A DNA stretch of 64,000 bases from Paulownia fortunei (lineage: Eukaryota; Streptophyta; Magnoliopsida; Lamiales; Paulowniaceae). Below the pieces are notes generated by a model. That model was not told where the DNA came from and did not search any database. It was given only the letters and a program-made list of their open reading frames with translations. The translations under genes were made by a program, and so were the position numbers. This document shows, one piece after another, positions 11,096 to 23,981 of the stretch. The stretch's first letter is position 1. Each line of letters opens with the position of its first letter. The stretch is taken from the NCBI GenBank assembly GCA_019321725.1, contig CM033107.1:12391445-12455444 (forward strand). The letters are read 5' to 3'.

Positions 11096-11935
11096 ACTAA
11101 TTTTTATTAAGTAATTGGATTAATTAATCGAAATAATTGTTATTCATAAGTTACAAGTGTTGCAAGCCCACTATTAACTTATTTATGAACCTAAAAGGTC
11201 ACACACTATAATAGAGAGAACCATTTCTTAAATCATAAAATGATCTAATTAATTAATATAAAGTGATTAATTATGGCTTTAATTTAATTCAAATATTCAA
11301 TTAAGTAATTAGATTATTTAATTGAACTTAATTTGATTAGCAAGCCTAATGGAGTGAAATAATTAATTGATAAGATCAATTAATTAATTAAAGACAAAAT
11401 TTATTTAATTATTAAATTAATCTGGCCATTTAAATAATTAAATTATTTAAATGGACTTGATGGAATTAATTGATTAGATTAATTAATTAAATTTGGGACT
11501 AATCAATTAAATATGAATTAATTGACGGACTTATTAATTGGATTAAAAGTTCAAGTCCAAAAATTTAATTTACAGCCTATTAATAAAGCCAATTAAGCAT
11601 TTGGAAGATTTAAAAGATGGAGGATCTTTTTAAAATATCCAAAAGGATGATTGTCATCCAATTTTGAAAAGGGTTGAATATTTTGAATTGATTGAGGATC
11701 AATCAAAATCCTCAACCAACCTTACCATAGTGGTCGATTTTTGCACATGGTAGATGTACTAAAATCAGTCAATACCTATTTGGAGGATGAATTTTTGGGT
11801 TATGAATCTAGACTACTTCTTGCCCTCCTTCAAGAAATATATAGGATTTTGAGAAATCTTTTGGTAATATAACAAGCAAAAATCGGCCATTAGAAAAAGA
11901 TTAGAAGAAAAAGTTTCTTCTTCATTTTTCATGGA
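11095..11935 (+). repeat. Second half of a copia LTR
   Basis: From the AATAATTGTTATTCATAAG block (about 11140) through the AATTAA-rich middle to the ATCGGCCATTAG box (11880), this aligns with 5660-6420 and 18545-19320. It ends inside the LTR at about 11935, where Athila gag begins on the other strand, and it lacks both LTR ends. It is probably what remains of the 3' LTR of the element whose 5' LTR starts at 4696, joined to the leader by a deletion. Confidence 0.75.
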
Positions 11936-12767
11936 GTGCCCCAAAAGTTCACAATTACCACAAACTTCTTCCTCTTGCACAGATTTGATTTCCTTTACTT
12001 TTTTAAGTTCCATGACTTCAACTTTTCTTGTTAAACTAGCAAGCCTAGCATTTAGATCATCTTCTTGGCTAAGGTAATATTTTCCTTTATTGCTAATTGT
12101 GAGATTAGATCTAATAGAACCTTCGGAAGAATTAACACTATGCCATTATTGAGAGTTTTCTGTCAAATGATCTAGATATTCTAGGGCAAGAAACTCACCA
12201 TTACACATTGTTTCAACAAATTGTTTTATTTCAGGAGTTAATTCTTCTTGAAAGAAACTAATTAAGTGTCATTTTTCAAAACCATGATGTGGGCATGAAT
12301 TCAACAAATCTTTAAATCTTCCCCAACATTGAAAGAAAGATCCATTTGAATTTTGAGAAAATTTTTGAATTTATCTTTTCAAATCATTAGTTTATGAGTT
12401 GGAAAGAATTTTTTCAAAAATTCAGCTTGCATTTCTTGCCAAGTGCTAATTGACCTAGGTTTTAAAGAATTAAGCTAATTTTTTGTTTTATCTTTTAAAG
12501 AAAAAGAAAATAATTTGTGCAAGTTTGATCATCAAAAGTGACACATACCTCATCAAATTCTTTTAAATGCAAGTAAGGGCTTTCAGAGTCTAAACCATGG
12601 AAATTAGGAAGTAAAGGGATCATACCTGACTTGAATCGAAAGTTATTTACATTCAGAGGAAAAATAAAATAAGAAGGAGAAGAATTTCGAGGAAGTTGCA
12701 AGTAATAACGCATGGTGCGCACTTGTTGATTCTCATTTTAATCTTGGACACTTTCATTTTCAGCCAT
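11812..12767 (-). pseudogene. Athila-type gypsy gag relic
   Basis: Translation starts at an ATG at 12765-12767 (MAENESVQD, then a stop). The body is clear: FELKSG-like FRFKSGMIPLLPNFHG, then YLHLKEFDEVC, then the second gag half with FQCWGRFKDL and CPHHGFEK, and a C-terminal VCGNCELLGHS that matches the Athila zinc-finger-like motif (VCG.C...GH). These boxes in this order are characteristic of the Athila lineage of plant Ty3/gypsy. At least four stops and frameshifts break it. It is preceded, in its own orientation, by a tRNA-Asp PBS and an LTR at 12968-14510. The left end is truncated at about 11935 against a copia LTR. Protease and pol are missing. Confidence 0.85.
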
Positions 12768-12943
12768 GGTGGAAGTGTGTGGAGATTATTCAAATAAATT
12801 TCCAAACAAAATTTCAGAATTATTTCTAACTAAACGTCGAGAATTATAACTACGACACCATATAACCATATATCCATAAAGAAAATAAACAAACTATATT
12901 TACAAAGGAAAAATATTAACAAACCTGAATACTTACCTTGCCT

Positions 12944-12961
12944 TCCCCGACAACGACACCA
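12944..12961 (-). promoter_or_regulatory. Athila primer-binding site (tRNA-Asp type)
   Basis: On the minus strand the sequence reads TGGTGTCGTTGTCGGGGA, two substitutions away from the canonical Athila PBS TGGCGCCGTTGCCGGGGA, which pairs with tRNA-Asp. It lies 6 bp inside the LTR end at 12968 and upstream of the gag relic, as expected. Both differences are C to T, consistent with decay of methylated cytosines. Confidence 0.88.
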
Positions 12962-12967
12962 AAAACT

Positions 12968-14510
12968 TGCTACAACTTTAAGGTTGCAAACCCAAGTGTA
13001 GGTTGTATTAAGTAATAAATTTTTCATGAGTCCGAGGTCGATCCACATAGTTGTTTGACGAATTCAACTTTATATTTCTAAAAAGATGGAGTTTATATGA
13101 ATCAAAATATATGAACAATTAATGTATGTTGTAACTAAAGAAAAACCGAAGTAATAAAAGTACTAATGATTAGGGATCCACTCTTAAGTATTGGATAGAG
13201 AAATGGTTATTTATTCTTTTTACCTCTATTAATTGCCACAATTGGAATCCATACATAATGAAGGTTCCAATGGGAAAATATTATCAAATAACTCATGCAG
13301 TAAGGTAATCATGATATTGTCTTACTATTGCAAATTATCTCTTAACGCCAACACTTATTTATGGGATCAAGCATTTATACACACCTTCGTCAACAATAAA
13401 TTAAGGTTTCACATTAACAGTCGGTGGGGTAAAACCGTACAATAAGCTAAATGAACCCAAGTATTTGTTGTGCCATTAGAGATACATAAATCAAGAATCA
13501 CCACAAAACAAGTAGGGTTTAGATTAAAAATAAAAATAATAATACAACATACTTAAACATTTTCTACCCTTATAACCATTCATCTTCCTCCATCAAGAGG
13601 TTCACCCTTTTTCCTCACCAAAATGAAATTTAAAAATACATAATAAAAGTAGCAAAGACTAAAAATATAAGAGAAACTAGAGAATGCATTTCTATTACTA
13701 CTAGAAAACTTACAATACTAAAAAAAATGGCCTATTTATAGTACTTGGAGTAAGCTAGAGGCCAAACAAATAATGGAGGGGTTAATTAAGTGGTATGCTA
13801 GTTGCCAAGAGTCGGTAAGTTGTTACACTAAGTTCTCACCCACTAAAATAAATTACATTGTTCGATCAGATACAACTAGATTTTGAAAATGTGTAATGAA
13901 TCCAAATTGTAGATCTTTTGGTGCTGATATATTGTCATATATCTTTTGTCAAATTTGGCGGTCGGATGAATGAGATATGGTCAAATTACCAGGTCATGTC
14001 CAAGAGCCATCCTTTAATAGCAGCAGCAACTTGCAGCCTATGTTTTTACCATTTTGACATATTTTCACACCATATTGTCTTCAGAAAACTTGTTTATTTA
14101 TCTTGGGTATAACATATTCGAATTTCAGCCCAAAATAAATTTGGGCTCAAGAGATATAACCCAATTGGTAAAATAAGTCAATACTCGGCTGAACTCTGAT
14201 CCGAATTTTGGTGATCCATTTTGTGCAACTACTTGGACAAATTTTATGCTATAATCAAGATTGAATTGAGCTACGATTCCAACATAAAATTTGTACCTCT
14301 ATCTCTTGGCTTTCAAATGAAACAAGCTTCAGGTCCATATGACTTTTGATCATGAGTTATGCTCAAATTACAAAACCTGCATAAGTTTGGAAACATGCTT
14401 CCATTTATTCCCCAACACAAAACATTAATAAAACAATAATATTAACAAACATAAAGCAAGAAAAGTATAAAGGATATGATACAAAAATATGTCAAAATAT
14501 GCACTTATCA
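12968..14510 (-). repeat. Athila 5' LTR
   Basis: The 1543-bp LTR begins, in its own orientation, TGATAAGTGCATATTTTGAC (right end, 14510) and ends GGTTGTAGCA (left end, 12968). It aligns along its length with 56725-57971, including the TACAACTTTAAGGTTG, GGGATCAAGCATTTAT, CATCTTCCTCCATCAA and GAGTTATGCTCAAA blocks. This copy is about 300 bp longer. It is adjacent to the PBS, so it is a 5' LTR. Its right flank (14511 on) is a scrap of copia LTR. Confidence 0.88.
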
Positions 14511-14691
14511 CTAACTTTCATCCAACCTTGGCGAGGACTCCTAGTTACATAACTTCATGATGAAATTGGAAGATTATTTTCTAACATTCATCCAGCCTTA
14601 CCTTGCCAAGGATTTACAAGTCAAGAACCATGAAAGATGAGATTTACCTTTTCATTTAAATAGGTAACAAATCCTTTATTGGCCACTAATT
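14511..14691 (-). repeat. Scrap of copia LTR, minus orientation
   Basis: The block TTTCATCCA..CTTGGC..GGACT to ATTTAAATAGGTAACAAATCC and GGCCACT aligns with 40505-40605 inside the minus-strand LTR 39030-41182. It also holds a partial internal duplication: CATTCATCCA and CATCCAGCC versions of the same block occur twice (14518 and 14589). It lies between the Athila LTR and the next copia LTR start at 14692. Confidence 0.65.
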
Positions 14692-14850
14692 TGTTAGAAT
14701 AGTGCCCGATGTGTTAATTACTAGCTATTTTTATACTCTTATTATTTGAAATATATTAATAAAACTGATACTTTTTTATATTTAATTGCATGAAAGCAAT
14801 TGGATAAAATCTACAGACCAAACATAGCTACGGGATGGTCGCACATATGA
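14692..14850 (+). repeat. Truncated copia 5' LTR
   Basis: The sequence begins TGTTAGAATAGTGCC and follows the LTR at 17596 for about 160 bp (including the CTACAGACCAAACATAGCTACGGG box). It then changes to internal coding sequence at about 14851. The rest of the LTR, the PBS, the leader and gag are deleted. Confidence 0.75.
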
Positions 14851-17595
14851 TGAAGAGCTCTATTCCTACTTTAGATGGAGAAGGAATAATGTTTTACAAT
14901 AAAGAAGGGAAATTGTTCCATCTTTCAATGTTCTTCTTTGATTTACACTAGTATATTGATGAATGATTTATATACTGTTACTCCCCATAACTCCTTTTTG
15001 CATATTCAACAAAATAAAAGGAAATTGGATAATCATAGTCTCAAATTCTTATGGCATGCTAGATTAGGTCATATCTTTGGGAAGAGAATCGACAAATTGC
15101 TTAAGATTGAGCAAAGAATGCCAACATGCAAATAATATCTTAAGGGAAAGATGTCCAAATCACCATTCGTTGATCCATACAGATGTATGCTGCCCACTAA
15201 ATATAAGTGCTCGAGGAAATTATCACTACTTCATAACCTTTACCGATGATTATTCTAGGTATGGTTATGTGTACCTATTAAGGTACAAATCTGAAGCTTT
15301 TGAAAAGTTTAATGAATTCAAATATGATGTGGAGAAATAGGCTGGGCTAAATGTCAAAGCTCTTCAATCAGATCGAGGAGGTAAATACTTAGGCATAGAG
15401 ATTTTTGATTATTTAAAAAAGAATGGCATTCTCTCACAGTGGACTTCTTTTGCTACTCCACAACTCAATAGAGTTGTAGAGCATAAGAATCGAACTCTAT
15501 TTGATATGGTTTGATGGATTATGAGTTTCACTAGACATCCTCTTCATTCTAAGACTATGCCCTAGAAAAGACGGCATATCTATTGAATAGAGTGGCATCA
15601 AAGTTACCATATGAGATGTGGTGTAGAAAACCACCCTCCTGCAAATACTATAAGGTATGGGGGTGTGCTGCTTATGTGATGCTACAAGTGGGTGATAAAT
15701 TAGATATGAGATCCAATTTATGCAAGTTTATAGAATATTTAAAGGAATCCATTAGATACTACTTCTACGACTCCTCGAAACAAAGAGTATTTATTTTGAG
15801 GAATGCCAATTTCTATTTGATAGAAATGATGAAGTCGTGGAACTTGAAGAAGTTCAAGAGGCACAAAATGCACCAACAAATGTAATAATACACTAACTAG
15901 CTAAGGTTGGGCCTTATGACACACTACCTCCTAGGAGATCCGAAAGGGTCTCAAAGCCACCTAAGAGGTATGGCTTTTTTGTTAGCTAAGAACAAGGGGA
16001 GTCTCCCATTGGATAGTGATATAAGAACTTATAGAAAGGCGATGTCTAATACTGACTTAGGAAGTTGGCAGAATGCCATATAATCCGAGATAGACTCCAT
16101 GTACTCTAACAAGGTATGGAACTTGGTAGACCCACCACAAGGAATAGTTCCCATTGGTTTCAAATAGGCATACAAGCAAAAGCTTGGAGTAAACAGTGAC
16201 CTATAAAGTACGACTGATCACGAAAGATTATACTTAGAAGTAAGGAAATGATTATGAGGAAACCTTCTTGCTAGTAGCAATGCTGAAATCCATTCAAATT
16301 TTTCTAGCCATATTTGTGTATTATGACTATGAGAAATGACAGATGGATGTGAAAACTATTTTTCTTAATGTACATATTAAGGAAAAGATCTTTATGAAGC
16401 AGCTTGAAAGCTTCATATCCAGAGGGAATAAGTAAAAAGTTTGCAAGCTTCAAAAATCCATTTATGGACTCAAGCAAGCTTTCTAAAGCTGGAACATTTG
16501 GTTTGATGAGGCAATCAAATTGTTTGATTTCCATAAAAACCCGGATTAACCTTGTGTCTACAAGAAGGTTAGTGGGAACGTAGTGACATTTGCTATGATA
16601 TACGTTAACGACATCCTACTCATTGAGAATGATGTAGGGATGCTACAGTCAACTAAGACTTGGTTGTCTAACCAGTTCTGCATAAAGGACTTGAGAGAAA
16701 CATTCTTTATTCTGCAAATAAAGATCTATAGAGATAGATCTAAAAGGATGATCGAACTATCATAATCTACGTATATAGATAAAATGCCAAACAGGTTTAA
16801 CATGGAGGAATCCAAATAAGGATTCCTGCATATGAGTCATAGTATATCTCTCTCAAAGTCTATATCTCCAAAGACTCGTGAGAAGAGAGAAATAATGACT
16901 CGCATACCTTTATACATCTGCTATTGGAAGCATAATATATGGTAGTTAAGTACAAGGCCTAATGTCGCACATACTCTAAGTATCACGAGAAGATATCAGT
17001 CCAATCTAGACGAGGAGCACTAAAAAGTTGTGAAGATATTCCTTCAGTATTTGAGAAGGACTCAGGATATCTTTCTTGCATACGGATCTTGAGAAGTAAA
17101 ATTAGAAGATTATACTAACTCTAGTTTTCAGTCTGATGCAGATGACTCAAAGTTAATGTCTGGATATGAATTCACCATAATTAGTAGTGCGATCATCTGG
17201 AAGAGTTTTAGGTAAGAGATGACCACTTTACTATTGATGCTAATTACATTGTTGCATGTGATGCAACAAAGAAAGCTGTTTGGATAAAGAACTTCATCCA
17301 AAGGTTATGTGTAGTTCCATCCGTTATTGATCCGTATTGATAAATTGTGATAACAACGGAACTATTACCAAAGCAAAAAAAGTAAGATCTCATCAAAGAT
17401 CCAACCATATAATGAGGCGATACCACCTAATTAGATAGGTCATTGGTAGAGACGACGTCATAGTGGAAAGAGTTCTTCCATAGAAAACATAGAATACCTA
17501 CTGACCAAACCCCTAGCATAGAAGGTATTCAATGGATATCTTGAGAAGATGGGCCTAAGGTATACGGGCAATTTACACTAGGGCAAGTGGAAAAT
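14851..17595 (+). pseudogene. Ty1/copia pol relic: pre-integrase, integrase, RT, RNase H
   Basis: Domains appear in the normal copia order. The GAG-pre-integrase zinc region lies at 14950-15130 (HARLGHI, then KRIDKL). The integrase core at 15160-15560 has HTDVC, FTDDYSRYGYVYL and SDRGGKYL; the third catalytic Glu appears in VEHKNRTL. RT lies at 16090-16810 with YVNDILLIEN, where the second Asp of the usual Y-V-D-D-I is changed to Asn. RNase H lies at 16900-17560 with DATKKAVW-like and CDNNGT-like text. The last codons run to about 17575, and an AGGGCAAGTGGAAAAT purine tract leads straight into the 3' LTR. Frames are broken by many stops and several frameshifts; the longest open pieces are 15077-15340, 15583-15885 and 16583-16765. 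Confidence 0.88.
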
Positions 17596-19730
17596 TGTAA
17601 GAGTAGTGACCGGCGCACTAATTAAATTGGGCGTCTTCTGCACTCTTGTATTTGTAAAATAGTTTTTTTTCAAATCATATCAATAAAATAAAAATTTCCT
17701 TTATATTTCATTGTGTATATTAATTAAATAAAGTCCCTAGACCATTCTTAGCTATGGGGTATGGTCACACATATAATGGCGATCATGAAATATACCTTTA
17801 TGGCTTTGGTCTTAAATTAGTTTTGGGTCAAGGGCTTTTTGAGATGGGACATCAAATAGCCAAATAAGGCCCATGCATATGATGCATGCTTCCATGAAGA
17901 TGATATCTCACTTCATATACATCGACATAGTGATGTTTGTGCATGCACGAGGGTGCTTGTTAGAGAACAAGCATACTGAACTGGCCCATCTGAAATTCTT
18001 AGTTGGAGGTATTATCTGTTAAAGTAAACGACTAGTCGTTAGAATTGAGGTACCATGGTAGCCTTGTGTACATCGTGTTTTATCTAGATATATCTTCTAA
18101 TTGCCTGATAATCACAAAGGGGATATGAGGGATGTTGAATTGGTGTGTATGGAGGTTAATGAGTGGTCGATAAAAGATCCATCACTTGTCTTGTAAAACA
18201 AGTGAATTTTCTTTATTTTCGTAGTTCATGACTCAAAATCCTTAGCTAATATAGGATGAATACTAGATGGGGTTTTCTAACGATGCATCATGAGTTAGTA
18301 GAACTTGAAATGGAATTATAGTTATTGAGTCATTTAGGGTTTCGACTTATAATCCATACCACAAACTCATCGGGAGATTAGTTAACAGAATGACCTTACG
18401 TGTATGGTACTCATAACTGAAATATGTTTGCTCACTTTTTTCACCTAAGACTAGGTAATTATGATATACTTGCTAGGTGTTTCCCATTACTTGTGAGGCT
18501 TTTGGAATTAAAAAGTTAATTTCAAGTGGATTAATTATTTTGATTAATTAATCAAAATAATTTTTATTCATAAGCTGCAAAAATTGCAATCTCACTGTTA
18601 GCTTAGTTGTGAACCTAAAGGGTCACACATAATTTGGGATGGAGCATTTCAAATCAAAAAATTAATCTAAGGAGTTAGATCCAATTAACTAATAGAGATT
18701 ACTAATTGGAGCATAATTTAATTCAATAGATTGAATTATATATTGAATTAAATAATTGAAGTTTTTAATTGGACCAAATAATATTAGTGACCCCAATTGG
18801 AGTGAATTTTTTAATTGATTAGCCATAAATTAATTTAATTATTACATTAATTTACTCAATTAAATAATTAAATATTTAATTGGGCCTAATATGATTAGTA
18901 GGCTTGATGGGATAAATTAACTAATTAAGATCAATTAATAGAATTTGTGCACAATCATTTAATTAGATTAACTGTTGGATTTAATTAAAAGTCCAAGCCT
19001 AATTCAAAGTGGCCTATTGGGAGAGGCTCACTAGAGTCATTGGAAAAAGATAGAAGGATATGAGAATTAGATATTCTTATTCTTGGAATTATCTAATTTG
19101 ATTAGATAATATCCCATGGTATCTTTGGAACATACAATAAGGATATATGATATCCTTGTAGATAGAGTTGGAAGATTTTTAGAATATTATGAGATCAACC
19201 AAAATCCTCCAACATATAAAAAGAGGAGGGACAAAAATTTGAGAGTGTCTCTTGAATTTTCAGCCAACAAGAGAAAATAGAGAGAAGTTTTCTCCCAAAG
19301 TCCATCTTCTATCTTTTTTCCTTCAATCAAAGAATTCTCTTTTTTTATTGAGTCAAAGTATTCAATTCTTATTACCACTTGTTGGTTTAAGAATTAATAC
19401 CTAATCACTTTGATATACTAGATTAGTAAAGAAATTAGAATCACTAGCGGGGTTCTAATTTCATGTTCTTTCCTGAAGTATAGACTTTGCTATAGTGGAG
19501 TCATCTAGATCCTACGAACTAGTTTCTGTACAAGGGCTAGCAATTGATTGATTCAATCGTTTTTGCAGTTTGAGTGCTCAATAGGTATAAATTTGAAAAA
19601 CCTTTATGTTTTAGTTTAGGTAATTGATAAATACAAAAAATTAATATTCACAACAAACTAGGGGGTGATATTGTATTTGATATGGCATGTTTTAAAATAA
19701 AATTTCAAATTTCCACTATGCACCCCAACA
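17596..19730 (+). repeat. Copia 3' LTR, complete
   Basis: This 2135-bp LTR runs from TGTAAGAGTAGTG to CACCCCAACA. It directly follows a polypurine tract (17580-17595). It matches 4696-6795 in the same orientation and the minus-strand copies. The AATTAA-rich middle lies at 18510-18980. The small reading frame at 19187-19378 on the minus strand is a shadow within it. Immediately to its right is another copia RT fragment, so this element probably inserted into an older copia; the 5-bp flanks at 14687-14691 and 19731-19735 do not match. Confidence 0.85.
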
Positions 19731-20801
19731 GTTATGTGAACCTAACAGACTTAACTATGTGGAAACCTTCTCACTAGTGGCGATGCTTATGTCCTTTTGG
19801 ATGTTGCTAGACATATCAGTATATCTTGACTACAAGTTACGGTAGATAGATGTGAAGACTGCCTTCCTAGATGGAAATATTGATGAAGAGATCTATATGC
19901 GATAATAAAGGGCTACATATCCAAAGAAAATGAGCAAAAGGTTAGCAATTAGCAGAGACCCATTTATGGACTCAAAAAAGCTTATGGAAGTTGGAACATT
20001 TAATTCAATGAGTCAACTAAGTGTTTAGTTTTCTCAAGAATTCAAATAAATCGTGTGTGTATAAGAAGGTTAATGGGATCACAGTTACATTTGTTATGCT
20101 TTATGTTGATGACATCCTATTCATTGGGAATGATGTAGGGATATTGCAACCAACCAAGGCTTGGTTGTCTACTCAGTTCACTCTAAAGGATTTAGGAGAT
20201 GCGTCCTACATATTAGGGATCAAGATCTGTACAGATAGATCAAAAAGGGCAATCGAACTATCCCAATATATGTACATAGATAAGATGTTGAAGAGATTTA
20301 ACATGTAGGAATCCAAGAGACGATTTCTCCCTATGAGTCATGGTATCTCTTTCTCTAAGTTTATGCCCCAAAGACTCCTAAAGAAAGAGAAAGATGACTC
20401 ACATACCTCCTACATCCGCCATTAAAAGCATAATGTATGCCATGTTATGTACTAGGCTTGATGTCGCATATGCTTTGAGTCTAATGAGCAGATATCAGTA
20501 TCTAGGCGAATGATATTGAAAAGCCATAAAAACGATCCTCAAGTACTTGAAAAGGACTAAGTATCCATTCTTGGTTTATGGTAATGGAGAGCTGAAACTA
20601 AAAGGTTTTACAAATTCTAGTTTTCAGTCTAATGTAGAAGATTCGAAGTCAATGTCTAGATTCATACTCACCATAAATGGTGGAGCGGTCAGCCAAAAGA
20701 GTTTCAAGCAAGAGATGACTGCAAATTCTAGCACCGAAGAATACATTTCTATATATGATGCTACGAAGAAAGATGTTTGGATGAGAAAAATTGTTAAATC
20801 G
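19731..20801 (+). pseudogene. Ty1/copia RT and RNase H fragment
   Basis: The fragment begins inside RT (LNYVETFS at about 19745, then IDVKTAFLDGN). An open stretch at 20021-20308 holds VMLYVDDILFIGND with the catalytic Y-V-D-D intact, then LKDLGDASYILG. RNase H follows (NGELKLKGFTNSSFQS at 20583 on, MTANSSTEEYIS, DATKKDVWM). The frame stops at 20801 where the Tekay-like LTR begins, which makes this the target of that insertion (flank AATCG). It is of the same copia family as 14851-17595 but is the better-preserved RT. Both ends are cut by LTRs. Confidence 0.88.
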
Positions 20802-23800
20802 TGTAATATAAAAGCCTCACACTACTCACTTGGTCTATATGATTCATGCATTATATATTATTCATATGTGCTTGCATTAAAACTAGCATGGCATGATCCG
20901 TTTCACCTTATAATCACATTTGATCATTAAATTTCTAGAAAATCTCATATGGACATAATATAAGTAATCAACATTAAATTGAAATAAGAATAAAATGATG
21001 TTGATCAATAATGGATATCAATGGGATATATAGGCTATAATTTTGAAAGTGTTAAAGTTGTTGCTAGTAAGCTTATACGGCTTGATTCAATTTCATCCAC
21101 GTATTTCAAAAGTATATATCAGTAAATTGCATATTTGGGACATTGGACATAAGATAATATGATTCAAAGGTGATATTACAGTATTCATTTATGTATAAGA
21201 TTATATAATTTTTAATTTGGACAATTATTTAAGAATTGGGTGACAATCGGGTAAGAAATTAAATGAATGGCTAGTAAATTAGCTTATGAATTATCTATGG
21301 GATCTTGTGGTAATTAAAATAGGATGCAATAAAATTAATGTATAGTAAGACACATCTGATCTAAGCTTGAAATATGGGTGAAAGATTATAACACAACTTG
21401 TCACCTCATGCTTGCTACCAAACTTAAGCAAGTACCTCAAGTGCCACCTCAAGCTTTCCTTCACTCTTAGCCATTTACCCACGACCCTCAACTATTTTTT
21501 AGTTACTATCAGGGTCCAAAATAATTTCAAAATCTCTTTAAGCTGGTTCTAAGTTATTCCAAGTGATAGAAAAGGGTAAAGGAAGCAAAAGGAAGTAATA
21601 ATCACGAGTAGAAGCTGAAACTGACATATGTGAGGTTCATCTACTGTTTTGACATTACATTTTATATAATTTGAGGGTTTTGTATTTTCTTAAGATTATT
21701 ATCTTGTTCATGATGAATTTAGAGGTTATTCATTGGGTTATTATGCATAAAAGAATGATTTGTTGTTGCAAACACATAGTAGAACCACTAAAGGGCAGAA
21801 TCTGTGTGTATGTTGATTTCTAGTTTATTGAACTTGAAATATGCAAGAAACCTTAGGTAAATCCTATATTTATCATCGCGAACGTGTTTATACAGGATTT
21901 ATGATTATGTATATAGGTTTGTATAGCTTAGGAATTAAAATATAGCATGATAATTAAAGAGATGCTCAAAACTGTCACCATCGAATTTCAAATTCTGTCC
22001 TCTATGAATGGGACTTGTTTTATAGTACTAAATCCATTATTTTTGTCAATAATATGAACTGGTTGTCTCTTTTATATGTTATCTAAGTGTGGTAAAAATT
22101 TAAGAGTGATTGAATTTACTTAAGGGTGCCAAAACCATTAATGTTATGAAGTGCGCAAAACTGTCACGGTAGGAAAAATCTGTTTCAGTATGCTGTGAAG
22201 GGAGCTGAACTTGGGATGCTATATTTGTGAGTTTTAGTCATTCTATGACATGTTTACATTTCTTTTGATGTTAGCTAACTGTGATAAAAATTTGAGAGTG
22301 AATGAATATGTCTAAGGGTATCAAAATCATCATGCAAATTAATGTGGCAGCAAGAACATGTGAAGTTGTGAATTTGTCCCATTTGGTTCATTAACATGTT
22401 CCAACATAGATGTGGTTAATGTGATCCCTAAATTTTGTGGGGATGTTATAAGAGTTATAACACACCAATTAAGTGAGATTAGAATACATTTAAGATGTAG
22501 GACAAAGATGTGTAGAAGGTTGTATTTCATTATAGTTTCTAAGTGGTAAGGTTGTCTAATTAAATTGAGATTCAAGATCTTTATACAACATTAGATATAA
22601 TGAACTTGTTAATTGAGGATGGTGGTTGATATGTTGTATTTTTACATATAGTTTCACATTTAGGGTTCGGGAGTAATACTTAAGAAACTTAGAAGTAACA
22701 CACAACCGATCAAAGGTAAATAAAGATCCATTAACATAGTATGTCTTGAAGCATTTATACCTAATGTGTTGATGATATTTAAATTGATTGGATGACAAGT
22801 ATAGTATGTACTTTAAGAGTCTTATGATTCTTGAAATATGTTGAGAGCAAGATGACTTGCATTTCTTATTGAACATACCATTCATGATTATTTACATGTG
22901 CATGCACTATATATGAGTGTAGTTGAGATTCTTGCTTGTACGATATGATTTGAGACATGATTTTCAGAAAGAAAATATTTTGGTTGGCCACTAGTAGTAT
23001 ATCGAGGCATGTAAGGCATACTTATGTAATATTTTTGGGCACCGCGAGTGCTACTTCTCAGAGTATCATAGGGGTTGATAGGGGGTATGCCTGTGGTGGT
23101 CATGACATGGTGGACCACTTGACTGTGCCCTAATTATGTCCGTCAATGGGCAAAACTTTTGGAGGATCATAGAGGAAGATAGGGGGTGGACCTCTGGTGA
23201 TCCTAGGAGAAGACCCTTGGACTGAGTCAATTTTTTTATGGCCATATAATTTTTGATATTGTTCAGAGCTCTATCTAGTGTATAGTAGGTAGGCCAAGGG
23301 CCAGTGATGGAAAATGATTTTAAATGAACAATTTTGGTTCAAGAGCTTATATTGTTGGCTTGATTTTATAAATATGCATCGCACATATGTTAGATTATCT
23401 TTTCAACATGCATGGTTTTTACTTATTGAGCATTAGCTCATGTTGTTCATGCATTGTAGGTGAGCATGGTGATATATGAAACTCTAAGACTTACTGGGCT
23501 TGTTGTTGGAGCTCCCAGAGGCTTCTGAGGATCACTGTACATAGATGATGACTTGCTGGGTTGTGTTATGGGTATATTTTAATTTTTATATTCATTATTA
23601 TTATGTAAATTATTGACTATATTTAAAGGACTATAAGATACAAAATATCCTTACTTACTCTAAAAGCATTGACTATTATTTTAATTTTTGAGTCTATCAT
23701 ATTATAACTTTGGGATGTCGTGTCCTATATAACTCTTGAAATTTGATAGTAAATCAGTCTAATAATAGTGTGACTATTATGGGTGTTGTATTTTTATGTA

Positions 23801-23963
23801 AATGATGATATTTCTATATACAGGCTTATATGTGAGAAAATACTTTACTATTTGTCAAAGTGCTATATTTGACAATATATATATATACACATGCACACAC
23901 ATGTGCAATCTGGTAAAAATTATTGTTATACCAATACCTATATTTATTGGTGGGGATGTTACA
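20802..23963 (+). repeat. Tekay/Del-like gypsy 5' LTR (LTR1)
   Basis: The LTR starts TGTAATATAAAAGCC and ends GGGGATGTTACA. It is followed by a tRNA-Met PBS at 23967. It is 3162 bp and parallels LTR2 (27332-30521) throughout; the two differ by scattered substitutions and small indels, indicating an old insertion. It interrupts a copia RNase H frame. The open frames inside it (for example 22556-22885 and 22888-23118 on the minus strand) are chance readings, since they are not conserved in LTR2. Confidence 0.85.
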
Positions 23964-23966
23964 GAG

Positions 23967-23981
23967 TGGTATCAGAGCCCA
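23967..23981 (+). promoter_or_regulatory. Gypsy primer-binding site (tRNA-Met) after LTR1
   Basis: TGGTATCAGAGCCCA begins 4 bases after the LTR end at 23963. This spacing and sequence are typical of Tekay/Del chromoviruses. Confidence 0.9.

Noticed and set aside
14687..19735. A 5-bp target duplication for the copia element 14692-19730
   Set aside because: The flanks are TAATT on the left and GTTAT on the right; they do not match, so no claim is made.
22339..23118. Three consecutive minus-strand open frames in LTR1
   Set aside because: They are interrupted in LTR2 at homologous positions and show no protein features; chance frames in an LTR.
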